Made by a program: the position numbers and the translations under genes
Notes under the pieces: model-generated
What the model was told of the DNA's origin: nothing
What the model saw: the letters and a program-made list of their open reading frames with translations, nothing else
The model's database searches: none
Assembly: GCA_024114885.1 (NCBI GenBank)
Contig: CP099419.1
Coordinates: 620,001 to 684,000, forward strand
DNA length: 64,000 nucleotides
Direction of reading: 5' to 3'
Origin: Septoria linicola
Taxonomy: Eukaryota; Ascomycota; Dothideomycetes; Mycosphaerellales; Mycosphaerellaceae
Shown here: piece by piece, positions 23,859 through 34,307 of the stretch
How the letters are laid out: every line of letters starts with the position of its first letter
How positions within the stretch are numbered: the first letter of the stretch is position 1

Positions 23859-23866
23859 TATAAATA
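23859..23866 (+). promoter_or_regulatory. TATA-box-like promoter element
   Basis: TATAAATA in GGGTATAAATAAAG. About 50 bp downstream is GAAGCTAACGTGTTTTCACAG, a perfect branch-acceptor pair. Then comes an ATG at 23958 opening MKFVPFTLPCVLGA and a stop, which resembles the start of a signal peptide. Suggests a once-functional promoter of a secreted-protein gene. Confidence 0.4.
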
Positions 23867-24024
23867 AAGCTCTCTCGCTGACTTTCTTCCAACTTTTCTT
23901 CCCTCAGAAGCTAACGTGTTTTCACAGGACGCCGCAACGTTCACCTGGCCCCGTAGCATGAAGTTCGTTCCGTTCACGCTTCCATGTGTGCTGGGTGCCT
24001 AAGAACGGAGATCAATGGTGGCTT

Positions 24025-24069
24025 GCGCCAGTGGTATGATCTTCTTTTCGTGATCTGGACCACTGGCGC
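24025..24069. repeat. Perfect 11-bp inverted repeat (hairpin)
   Basis: GCGCCAGTGGT at 24025-24035 and ACCACTGGCGC at 24059-24069, with a 23-nt loop. Lies just downstream of the truncated signal-peptide-like ORF at 23958. Role unknown. Confidence 0.65.
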
Positions 24070-24816
24070 CATGCCCCACATACCATCTCTCAGATAGCTA
24101 CTCAATCAAATTGTTTCTCCTGTTCATGACGATGTCTTTGTTCGCTCTCCCGTTGCCTCAATGCCAACCTGCTTGATCTATTGTTCAAGGGCGAGATTCA
24201 CCGGTCAGTTCTCCAGAGACATGACTTTCGCGTGCGCAAGTGACGGTGGTGACGGAAACGACAAGTCCTTGATAACTCGAACGCTTCTCAGCACACAGAT
24301 CGATCTCGCCTGCAGCATTGAGTCGCTTCAGTAGCACTACGATGTCAGCAAACACTTGTAGACAGCAAATTGTTGTTTGATGATCGATCTTCCAGTTGAC
24401 TCTGCTCCGTGGCTGACCTTGAGAGGCCAGAGACGATGCAAAGTAGTATGTCACAGCCTCTCGGATGGTCAAAGGCATGGAAAGGCCATCGACCGTAAAA
24501 GAAGACTGATTTTGCTTTTCCTCCTTGCAGGAGTCGAGCTGATTCGATCGATCCTTTGTGTTTGTGATGCCAATCTGCTGGAATCTCCTGACGTGTTTCC
24601 ATCTTTCGAAACGGCAAGTTTGGAGAAGAGCTGACGCTGTGGTGGCGCGGTGTTTGTAAACTCTGCGGAAGAGACGACGGTGAAACGGCAGCGAGGGAGT
24701 GGTGATATCGATGTGAGAAGAAGGCTCTCGAGGGAGAAGGCGGCGTGGTTTTATTCAACTGCTTCATTTTCGTTAGCAAACTCTCTCGACGGCGGCAAAC
24801 ACGATACTCACTTCTG

Positions 24817-25063
24817 CTACTGGCTCTGCATCTCCAAATCTTGGGCTTTCTGTCTACTTCATTGTCTTTCGTCAGCCAGGCGCGGTGAAAGCGTTGGAGG
24901 CGGGAGCTTACTCTGCTTTGCCGCGCCAAAAACAAAACCAACAAAGTGCGATTGTGATTATCTGTGAGAAGGAAGTCAGCGCGACTGTCTTGAGGCCGGT
25001 ATCTCAACTGCGACTCACGAGTACCGCTGGAATCGCCAGCAAACTTAGTGCCGTGGTGTTCAT
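24817..25063 (-). CDS. Candidate 43-residue single-pass membrane protein, three exons
   Basis: Exons 25019-25063, 24912-24961 and 24817-24853, with introns of 57 and 58 bp. Both have good donors (GTGAGT, GTAAGC), CTGAC branches and AG acceptors (CTCACAG, AAGTAG). Phases agree and total 132 nt. The product starts MNTTALSLLAIPAVL, continues through a hydrophobic, Trp- and Cys-containing stretch (IITIALCWFCFW), then a charged tail ending QKAQDLEMQSQ. It could equally be the signal-anchor exons of a longer protein if the last exon is spliced further, since another canonical intron (GTGAGT...TTGCTAACG...GCAG) follows. No family recognised. Confidence 0.35.
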
Positions 25064-25223
25064 CTTTTCCTTGAGAGCGTGTTGCGAGAATTGTTTGATC
25101 TGAGATTAATTTCGTTGTTGAAGCTACTTCAGAAATCGTGCACACAATAAATTCCAACTGCAGCTGCACGTCACTCATGCGTCTCCATCATCGCTCACTG
25201 TGAGCATCCTTAACCATGTCACC

Positions 25224-26075
25224 TTAGACCGACAACAATGCCTTGTTCTTCTGCGCCACGACATTCACCTCCTTCATAATCTCCGCCCAATCATATGGAA
25301 AGTCCGCATACTGGTCCACCGATCGATCAGTATAGAAAAGACTGTCAAAGTAGTTCCGCTCAACACTCAAGATCGTGTCAGTGTCACGCTGGATTAAGCT
25401 CGTCTCATTGCTCGCGCCATAGATGATGATCGAAGACTTCTGGTGATAAGCACCATTGCCGTTGCGGACACCGATATCTGGAATGCTCTCGTAGGCTGTC
25501 TGGTTGGCTTCGAAGATGACAATAACATCCGCGACCTCGAAGTAGGCCAGGTCTGTCGCGGCGCCGGCGTTGAAGAGGACTTGGCCTCCGGTCGCAGTGG
25601 TCAGAGTGGTCTTGGTGAAGGTTGTGAGATCGTCCATGTACTCGAGACAGTTTCCGCCGTCCTCACAAGGTGCTTCATCGATGAAAATGCTGTCTACATG
25701 CAGATCCGGGCTCGTGGTGCTCCAGCCTTCGCACCCAGCTGTAGCCCAGCCAGCATATGTGCTGATATTCTGCTTGACTTCGGCAGCAGGCGCAGTACAG
25801 AAGCAGATATCTGTGCCAGTGATGCCGCAGTCCCATCGATTGGCCGTGTGAACGTAGCCCATGGTCTTGATGTTTGAGTGCTGGTTCAAAGTGTGCACAG
25901 CTTCGACGTAATCCTTATTCGGACAGCCATTGACGGAGTCTGGGCCACTGTATGGGTTAATCACAGCTGTGAAAGTGACATCTGGGTATTGAGTAGCAGC
26001 ATCAAGAAGAGGCTGCCACTTTCCACTCAATGGATAGATGTAGAGAGGGAAGAGGAAGTTTGCGTAGCCGACCAT
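25224..26075 (-). CDS. Spherulin-4-like protein
   Basis: Intact single-exon 283-residue protein. It opens MVGYANFLFPLYIYPLSGKW, the typical start of the spherulin-4 domain (FPLYIYP...W.PL). It then has NPYSGPDS, GYVHTANR and DGIFIDEAP-like IFIDEAPCEDGGN, matching the alpha/beta-barrel fold of this family. Spherulin 4 was named from Physarum encystment and is widespread in fungi; its biochemical role is not established. There is no signal peptide with this start (TGTCACCATGG context is good). A TATATAT at 26174-26180 lies about 100 bp upstream. It sits 580 bp from the disrupted epoxide hydrolase and shows none of its lesions. Confidence 0.88.
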   Translation of the reverse strand: MVGYANFLFPLYIYPLSGKWQPLLDAATQYPDVTFTAVINPYSGPDSVNGCPNKDYVEAVHTLNQHSNIKTMGYVHTANRWDCGITGTDICFCTAPAAEVKQNISTYAGWATAGCEGWSTTSPDLHVDSIFIDEAPCEDGGNCLEYMDDLTTFTKTTLTTATGGQVLFNAGAATDLAYFEVADVIVIFEANQTAYESIPDIGVRNGNGAYHQKSSIIIYGASNETSLIQRDTDTILSVERNYFDSLFYTDRSVDQYADFPYDWAEIMKEVNVVAQKNKALLSV

Positions 26076-26652
26076 GGTGACAATTTATGCGAAGATAAGT
26101 AGCTGACGTTGTCAGACAGCAGGGCTTTGGAACGGTAGATAGCTCGTAAAGGCTCTGTGGTAGGCAGAAAAGGTATATATGTAGTTCTCGACTCTAGGCC
26201 CACATTATAGTCCTGCATACATAGCTTTGCCGAAGCTCCTGGTGACAGTGCCCGATCCTTCAAGTCTAGGCTCATTCGAGCGTGTCGATCGTCTGAGGTC
26301 GTGCTGTGTGACAGGCCATTCTTTGTCTGTAGTGGAGCCAATATATCTAGTGCCGCCAAGCTCATGTTGAGATCCTTGAGAGAAGGCCCTTACGGGAGCA
26401 CAAGAAAGCGGGAATGCGACAAGCGAGGCGGGCGCGGCTCCAGCTCTTTCAGCTCGGACAAGTATGATATGACTCTGCATTAGCTACCGATCTAGCGTAC
26501 ATGCATGACATGGCCCAGCCTTGTAAACCCTATCTCCACTTGACTCTTGGCGATCCTTCCAGCGCCTCAGCTGAGGTATGTAGTCTTTGTCTCTCTCGAG
26601 GACAACCGTACGACCTCCCTCCATCTACCTAACGATCAGAGACCCCGATACC
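26076..26652. other. Intergenic between spherulin-4-like gene and disrupted epoxide hydrolase
   Basis: Contains the probable promoter of the spherulin-4-like gene (TATATAT at 26174-26180) and the 3' flank of the epoxide hydrolase. No supported open frame. Confidence 0.45.
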
Positions 26653-26975
26653 TCATGCTTTCCAATATGTCGCAATCTCTCTCAAGTCTTCAATCATCTG
26701 TGGCGGATTATCCAAAGCAGGAAAGTGGCCACCAAACTCGTGATCTGCAGAAGAGATCAGTCCTGAACCGTGTTCTCCAACCGCAGAACTTACTCCTGTA
26801 TGACACCAAGTTTCCGACTCTGGCAACGAGAGCTGGCGGCCAGAATCCGATGTTGTACTTGAACGCACTGAACAGCATAGGAGCATCTGTCTTGGCCTTT
26901 GTGTATTCTGACCTGAAGCCCGGGCCACGAGGTCCATTGGGTTTCTGGTAGTACATGTAGACTGATGATAGAAAT
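26653..26975 (-). pseudogene. Epoxide hydrolase, C-terminal part (gene split by retrotransposon nest)
   Basis: Reads leftward from the transposon edge. After the shared codon at the insertion point it continues SSVYMYYQKPNGPRGPG, then APMLFSAFKYNIGFWPPALV. A 49-bp intron (26745-26793: GTAAGT...CTTCTGCAG) is removed, then HEFGGHFPALDNPPQMIEDL to the stop at 26653-26655. The HEFGGHFPALDNP segment carries the catalytic histidine of alpha/beta-hydrolase-fold epoxide hydrolases. It is the missing end of the gene piece at 50502-51642: one copy of the 5-bp duplication joins the two in frame. The part has no lesion of its own that I can see. Confidence 0.88.
26971..26975. repeat. Target-site duplication of outer element, left copy (GAAAT)
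   Basis: GAAAT directly abuts the left LTR; the second copy is at 50502-50506 directly abutting the right LTR. Five bases is the usual copia duplication length, and the two copies fall in the same epoxide hydrolase codons. Confidence 0.9.
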
Positions 26976-27097
26976 ACTTGATTAGTATGGATGCCTCAGG
27001 CACTTTAGCGTGCCAAGAATGTCGACACGCATTCGTAACTCGAGGTTTCCGTAGCTAGTTACTTCTTTATAATAATAATCAACTTATTATATTAACT
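26976..27097 (+). repeat. Outer element 5' LTR (122 bp)
   Basis: Begins ACTTGATTAG and ends ATTAACT (ATCAACT before RIP), without the usual TG/CA ends. It differs from the 3' LTR at seven sites: six are C-to-T in CpA context here, clustered in its right third, and one is G-to-A in TpG context in the 3' copy. Confidence 0.92.
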
Positions 27098-27112
27098 AGT
27101 TATAAGCCCTCG
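27098..27112 (+). other. Primer-binding site of outer element
   Basis: AGTTATAAGCCCTCG begins at the first base after the LTR. It parallels GGTTATAAGCCCGGG after the inner-family LTRs; the A's fit RIP of a GGTTATGAGCCC-type sequence. This placement fixes the LTR edge at 27097. Confidence 0.7.
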
Positions 27113-28003
27113 TACTACCGCTCGTAAGAGTAGCGCTATCTAGTGTAACTAAAAGACCTCTAGTAGGCGACTTAAAGACCTTTAGTAGGCGATTTAAAAG
27201 ACCTTTAATAAGGCGACTCGAAGACCTCTCGGGGCACTATATCAAGCACTATATCTACTAATACTATTCTCTCTATCGGCTTCAAGCTAAAGAGGTTAGA
27301 GAATTAGATCTAATAGGAAGATTCAATTAAATTAGCGCTCTAGGGCGCGAGACTACTCTATTATATTAACGGATTACGTACTAAACTACTCGTCTAAAAC
27401 AAGGACGAGATATAAGAAGCCTTTGAAGACAGGGTAGATAAATAGGTCGTAAGAGACTAACAAGCACGCCTATACATACTTACGTAATACGCTAATTACG
27501 TCCGCGTTATACTTACTACCCTTAAAACCTCTAAGGAGGTTAGAGAGTAACTCTTGAAGACCTACGGTTAATAGGGTTTTGTACGCGACTTTAGCGACTT
27601 CGAGGAGTTCCTAGAATACTGTTTTAATAGTAAGGATATTAAGAAGTTTACTAACGAATTTAGGCGTAAGGTTAATAACCTAAAGGATACGAAGGCTACT
27701 ATTATAGACATATTCGTAGCCTACCGGATAATTAGTTTACTTAGTTATTATCTACCTCTCGAGTTATTCTATTAGATATAGCGTATATAGCTACGTAATA
27801 AGAAGAAACTTATACTCGAGTCGGTTATCGCTACCGCTAATAATAAATAGTTTATACGCACACGATTAGAGACTGCTTTTAATACGGTAAAGCTCGCGAA
27901 GCAGAATTTAGGAGGTATAAAGAAGTATAATAACTATAGTAAGATTAGCTATATCGCGGCGGACTACTATAAAGGCAAGAATCCTACTCTTAACTACGAT
28001 AAC
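27113..28003 (+). pseudogene. Outer element gag remnant, first block
   Basis: Frame interrupted by many TAG/TAA. Readable stretches include FVRDFSDFEEFLEYCF and RRKVNNLKDTKATIIDIFVA (capsid-like), then a half zinc knuckle region up to the insertion of element A at 28003. RIP-dead. Confidence 0.75.
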
Positions 28004-28281
28004 TGTTAAGAATGTATCCTAGATAGTTAGTCTAGATATAGACTTCTAAGCATAGTTCTAGATGCCTAAGGCATCTACCTAAGGCTTAGTAAGAGGTACA
28101 TCTTGCTTCTCTCTCTTCTCTTCTTAGATAACTAACTTAATTAACTTTATATTTAGTTCCTAGCATATTACTACTATACTATATATATAAGTTAGTTTAA
28201 GATTAATCCCCTATTCTTCTTTATTACGCTATACCCTCCTTAACATTATATAGTATCTATAAACGCCCTCTACTTTTAATA
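28004..28281 (+). repeat. Element A 5' LTR
   Basis: 278 bp, starts TGTTAAGAATG, ends CTTTTAATA. Inner-family LTR; in intact copies the ends are TGTTAA/TTAACA, a perfect short inverted repeat. Confidence 0.93.
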
Positions 28282-31200
28282 GGTTATAAGCCTAGGTTTG
28301 TGTACTAAATAGGAGTAACCTATATTAGTATAGGTTACTTATATCCCTTACAGTTTATAGAAAACATTTAGGGCCTAGAAGTTTCCCTAACTATATTACT
28401 AACGAAGCTAGTTTGCACCTAGTAGTATATAAGTTAGTAAAGATCTCTATAAGACAGTAGTATGTTTCTACTTTATTAATACCTACCTAGTTCTCTACTA
28501 TTATACCTAGCATTACTAGAGTTAGAAGAGGCTACTTAGCCTTCCTACTACCTAGTAATAGAAACTCTACTAAGAGAGAAAGATCTAAGTCTTAGTAATT
28601 TCCTAAATACGAGGAATCCCTGTCCCTTAGAGCTAGTCTCTCTACTATAAGAAATTACTCTTCTCTAGAATCCTTAGCTAGTCTAAAGTATTCTACTAAT
28701 TATTTATTCTATTTACCTATTTCTATAATAGACTAAGAGGACAAGAAGAGCTAAAGGATTCTAATCCTGGATAGAACTAACTAGAAGAGATAGTTCAAGC
28801 TATAGATAGACAAGCTAGAAGGAAAGGACTAGTTCTAGGCAATTAGCTAACTAATTATTAGAGGGAACCTATATATAGTTTAGTAGGACACTAGTCTTCA
28901 GATATATATTACTTAGAATTAATACTTCTTAAAAGATAATATAGTATATAGGTTTAGTATTAGATATAGTATTAGTAAAGATAATAAGATAGAGCTAGAG
29001 ATATAGTATATTACTATACTAGTAGCTAAGATATAGGTAATTCTCTAGAACAAGTATAATAGAGTCCTGAAGTCCTATACTATAGGTCTAATTAAGCAGT
29101 TTGTTATATTTAGAATATTACCTAATAAGACAATCAGGGAAGCATAGAGACACCTTAGAGGCCTAGGTAAGAGGATTACTAAGATTAATCCTTAGGAAGC
29201 CTACTACTAGAGCTAAGAGAAAAGGCTAAAACATCTCCTATAGTCCCTACCTATATTATACTAAGTAGCTAAGGATACTATTATAACCTAACTATCCTTG
29301 GATATAGACACTATTCTCCTTCTACTTAAGTCCTAAAAGGTAAGAGATAATCTAGATAAGATAGATATAGGTCTAGCTATATTCTATTCTAGGCAGCCCT
29401 ACTAAGGAAAGTCCTTACTAATATACTAGCTCTATAAGAAAGAGAAGCACTAGTTAAAGGATTGTCCTAACCTCCCTACTACTAAGAAACTATCTTAGTA
29501 GAGAAATAGTACTAAGAACTAGAAGGACCCTTAGGGATTATTCCTTAGAGAGAGGGTTAGAAGATCCTCTTTACTAAGGAATACTAGACATATTAAGAAA
29601 GCTGTCTATAAGTCATTATTATATAATAAGCTAAAGAAGGTTATCTAGAAAATAGGTAAGTAGCTTTAAAGGATAGAAAAGTCTAGAAAGCTTCTAAAGA
29701 AAGGATTTTTAGCCTAGAAGTCTAGTTCTAGTTCTAATTCTAGAACTTACTCTAGTTCTAGAAGTAATAATAATTCCCTATTAGAAGATAATAACTAAGA
29801 TAAGTTGGCCTATTCTATAATTAAGGCTAAAGGCAAGTTGTTACCCTAAGAATAGCTCTTAGATTCCTATACCTTATCCTATATAACTAACTAACTATCC
29901 TTCTTTAGATTAGTAAAACTACTAAGAAAGAAAGTGTAGATCAAGGTAGGAGGAGGATACCTCTATATAACCTACTCTAGACTAGTATAGATGAAGGGAA
30001 TCTTAGGAGGAGAAGTTCTACTTAATAGGGTACTATTTGTTCCTAATCTTAAAGTAAATCTTATATTATAGGATTAGTTTAGTAAGCAATTTAGAGTCTA
30101 GAAGCCTAATTTCACTCTTACCTCCCTAGATAGCCAAATAGTTATAAAGACTAAGCTAGTTAGAGATATTTTATTTATTAGTAAGATATTACCTCTCCTA
30201 TAGGAAAAGTTATATTACTTACTATATAATCCTATAGAGGTTAATAATGCCTATACTACCCTATTAGAGAAGGATCTAAAACAGTAGGAGCTATAGTATA
30301 GAAGATTTGTACACTTTGGAAGAGGGTTACTCTCAAACCTTTATAAAGTTACTAACCTAAAGGAAAGAATTCTAATTCCTAACTAGGAAGAGTATAAGTA
30401 TAGGATCTATATAATAGGCAAGATAAAGAAATATCTAGGCAAGTCTATTAAGAGAAGACCTGAAAGATTAGCCCTTATATTAGTAGATATCTATAGACTA
30501 TTACTATTATTAGTAAAAGGTTTTATATAGTAGCTTAAGATTATTAATAACTTCTTAAGAAAGAAATAGGTATTTCTACTCAAGGCTAGATTAGATATAC
30601 TAACTACTCTTTAGAACTAGAGAATTAAGGCAGAAAGGCAGTTAGTAGCACTCCTTAAGTCTATAAGGGCTAATAATGCTAGAGAGATTACTACTTTAAT
30701 TAAATAGTAGGAGAAGGACTTTAGAATTACCCTTAAGCTAACTAAGGCCTATAATTCACTCTAGAATAGAGTAGTTGAGAGGTCTATCTAAACATTAGAG
30801 GCCTCTATTAGAGCAATACTTAAAGAAAGCAAGATACCTATTAAGTTTTAGCTAGAAGCCCTTAAAGTATAGGTATATATAAGGAACAAGCTTCTAAATA
30901 GACCTAATGTTAAGGGATTCAAGCTCTTACCTAATAAAGCTTTTAATAGGATCAAACTAACAGTCTCCTACCTTAAGGTATAAGGATATAGAGCTATAGT
31001 ATATATAGATACAAGAGTATAGCCTTAGTAGGTAAGGAGTAACAAACTAATAAATAGAGGAAAGGATACTATATTTGTTAGATACTATAACAACATAGTA
31101 AAGGCATAGAAGTTCTAGAAGCTAGACATAAAGGCTGTCAAGTAGTACACTAATATAATCTTCTTTAAAGATAAGCTAGGTAGAGAATTAGACTTAAATA

Positions 31201-34024
31201 TTAAGATCAAGAATCTCCCTAGTTTAGCTCTAGAAAGAAGACCTATTAAAAGGCTAAGAACTATTAGCTAGCCTACTCTACAAGCTAGTAGGAGTACCCT
31301 AGGTACTCCTAGTCTAGGCTAGTAGAAGCCTCCTCCCTCTTAGCTATTAGTATAGGTTTAGGAAGGAAAGAAACTCTTTATATAACTTCCACCTCTACTA
31401 GAAGATATAGGAGAGTATAGAAAATTCCTAGACTAAGGGAAAGTTAAGAAAGAATCTAAGAATTCTACCTAAGAAACTATAGAGGTAGATTAGGAGTAGA
31501 CAGCTCTAAGGCAAACTCTTAGAAAGAGGAAAGCATCCTAAGAACTTAATAGATTTAACTAGAAGCTAAAGCTAATTAGGCTTAAGCTAGATTAGAATAG
31601 TTAGCTAGACAAGGAAATGCTCCTAGAGTATTAGGCTTTCTTCTTAGCTATAAGCTCTATTAACCTAGGTATCCTATAGGACCTAGAATTCTTAGAGGAA
31701 GTTAAAGAGATTATATTCTTAGCTACTAAAGAAGTAGGAATGTATAAATAGGAGGTTCTAATCCTAAGGAACTATAAGGAAGTAGTAAGTAATCCTAAGT
31801 AGGGTTATCTCTAGTAAGAAGCTATTTAGAAGGAGCTAGATACACTTATAAGCAATAATACCTAGACTATAGTAGTCCTACTAAAAGGGGCTAACCTAGT
31901 TACCTTAAGATAGGTCTTTAATATTAAGAGAAAGCTTAGTAGAGCTATTAAAAAGTTTAAGGCAAGACTAGTTATAAGAGGGTTCTCCTAAAAGTATAGA
32001 GTAGACTATATAGAAACTTTTGCCTCTATAGTTAGGTAGGATACTCTAAGAGGATTCATAGCTGTAGTCTATAAGAAGGACCTGGTTCTATACTAAGTAG
32101 ATATAAACAATGCATTTATAGAGAGTACCCTATATAAGGACATCTATATAATCCTACTACTAGGTGTTAACCTACTAACTAGTATAGTCTTATAAGTTCT
32201 AAGGAGTCTCTATAGGCTAAAGCAAGCTATAAGAGACTAGAATTAGCTATATATATTAAAGCTAAAAGGAATAGGATTTAGATAATTAGAAGTGGACCTA
32301 TGTCTTCTAATCTATAAGAAAAGGAAAGACCTAATAATCCTAATCTATATTAATAACATACCTATTACTATAGAGAGACTAGAAGATGTCCTCTAGTTTA
32401 AAGACCAACTTAGTAAGGTCTTTAAGATTAAAGATCTTAGAGAACTAGACAAGATTCTTAGAATAAGACTAATAAGAAACAGACAGTAAGGCTAGCTGAA
32501 ACTTGACTAGAAGCACTATATCTAAGAGAACCTAGCTAAGATAGGAATAGGTCAAGAGACTATATTACTAACTCTTTTACTAATAGACAGCTATAAAAGT
32601 CTAAAGCCTACTAGACTAAATAATAAAAGGTATAACAAATAGGAGTACTAATCTATTATTAGAATATAGATATAGCTTATAACTGTTACAAGACCAGATA
32701 TTTTATTTGCCCTTAGAAGATTAAGCTCCTATATTAGTAATCTAATAGTAGGATATATAAAGGCTCTAAAGAAGCTAACTAGATACCTGAGATCAAACCT
32801 AGACCTTAGTCTAAGATACTCAAGGAATAGTCAAGGCTACCTTACTAGATATATAGACTCTAACTATATAATAGACAAGACTAATAGAGTCTTAATCCTT
32901 AGATATATCTTCTTCCTTTGTAGTATACTAATCTCCTAGATAAGTAAGAAGTAGAAATCTATAGCTACATCTATAATAGAAGCTAAATACATAGCTATAG
33001 GAGTATATACAAAACAGTTATAGTTCCTTAGTGCTCTTTTAAGAGAGCTTGGATACCTAGAGTTAGTAAGAGAATGTTCTTACTAACTAAGGATCCTTAG
33101 TAACTAGGAAACTATTACTAGAATTAGGCTAATTTAGCTAAAAGGTAATAACTAAGCTGCCCTTACTCTAGTTAAGGACTTATATATTTATAACAAGTCT
33201 AAACACATTAATATCTTATATAATACTATAAGAAAGCTCTAGTAGAATAGACTTATCTCTATAGAATATATAAATATAAAAGAGATAGTAGTAGATAGTC
33301 TTACTAAGCTAAAGAATAGACTATAGTTTCAGGAGTTTATAAGGTAGCTCTGCCTTATATAAGAGATATATAAAAGATAACTCTAAGCCTTGGAGCTAAA
33401 CTAAGAGGAGTCTAAAAGAAAGATTTTAGTTACTTAACTCCTCCTTAGTTAGACTTTATAAAGTCCTAAATGCCCTTACTAATATTAGACCTATTACTAA
33501 CTATAATATTACTATATAGTACCTAGCTGAACTAGACACCCCCTAAGGCCAAGTACTAGTTAATGTTAAAGACCTCCTCTATAGTAGCTATTATCTCCTC
33601 TACTAGTATATAGTTACTCTACTCTCTAGCTTAATACAAGATCCCTACAGCTAAGAATAGTATACCCTAAAGACTATTAGGGAACTAAGAAGCTATATAG
33701 AATATAACCAAGTAAGGGACTAGGCTATAAGGAATCTAGGGAGCTATTAGAATTAGCTATAAGAAAGGATAGGGGTAACTTACTAGATAGTCTATGTCCT
33801 AAATAATCTACTCCTATATAAGAGAGGAGGAAGATCTTATAGAAGGCATTTCTTTTACCTTTTTGTAGGAGATAGTAGTATAGAAAGTTTGTTAGATTGA
33901 TAGTTAGTACTGTCTAGTTATTAGTCTAAAAAGTAAGTACTTGATAACTAATTAAGATTAGGACTAGCATTTAAGTGCTATAGATAATCTGTTGAAAGAT
34001 CTAACTATATAGCATAAGTAGGAG

Positions 34025-34302
34025 TGTTAAGAATATATCCTAGATAGTTAGTCTAGATATAGACTTCTAAGCATAGTTCTAGATACCTAAGGCATCCACC
34101 TAAGGCTTAGTAAGAGGTATATCTTGCTTCTCTCTCTTCTCTTCTTAGATAACTAACTCAATTAACTTTATATTTAGTTCCTAGCATATTACTACTATAC
34201 TATATATATAAGTTAGTTCAAGATTGATCCCCTATTCTTCTTTACTACGCTATACCCTCTTTGACATTATATAGTATCTATAAACGCCCTCTACTTTTAA
34301 TA
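34025..34302 (+). repeat. Element A 3' LTR
   Basis: 278 bp, same family; followed directly by the ATAAC duplication at 34303-34307, after which the outer element resumes. Confidence 0.93.
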
Positions 34303-34307
34303 ATAAC

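Larger units (their letters stand above)
28004..34302 (+). mobile_element. Copia element A, inner family, complete but RIP-dead (6,299 bp)
   Basis: LTRs 28004-28281 and 34025-34302 (278 bp each, TGTTAAG start, TTTTAATA end). Target duplication ATAAC at 27999-28003 and 34303-34307. A primer-binding site (GGTTATAAGCC...) starts at 28282 and a purine-rich tract (AAGTAGGAG) precedes the 3' LTR. Internal order: gag (LDRTNWKRWF-type motif near 28770), protease (LDS...TLS near 29860), GAG-pre-integrase and integrase (KCRIC...GK, DICGPLP near 30390-30500), reverse transcriptase and RNase H (near 32940-33000). It inserted into the outer element's zinc-knuckle codons in the same orientation. Its two LTRs differ by about ten bases, all of them transitions. 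The YVDD box reads YINN at 32346-32357. Confidence 0.93.

Noticed and set aside
24185..25178. Two long overlapping minus-strand open frames (277 codons at 24345-25178, and about 190 codons without stop at 24185-24754)
   Set aside because: They overlap in different frames, contain apparent introns of the small gene at 24817-25063, and have no domain; at most one may hold exons of a longer gene.
26978..27095. Outer LTR with TTGAT...ATCAA or TGAT...ATCA ends
   Set aside because: Neither gives matching flanking 5-mers; only the ACTTGAT...ATCAACT reading leaves GAAAT on both sides and the primer site adjacent.
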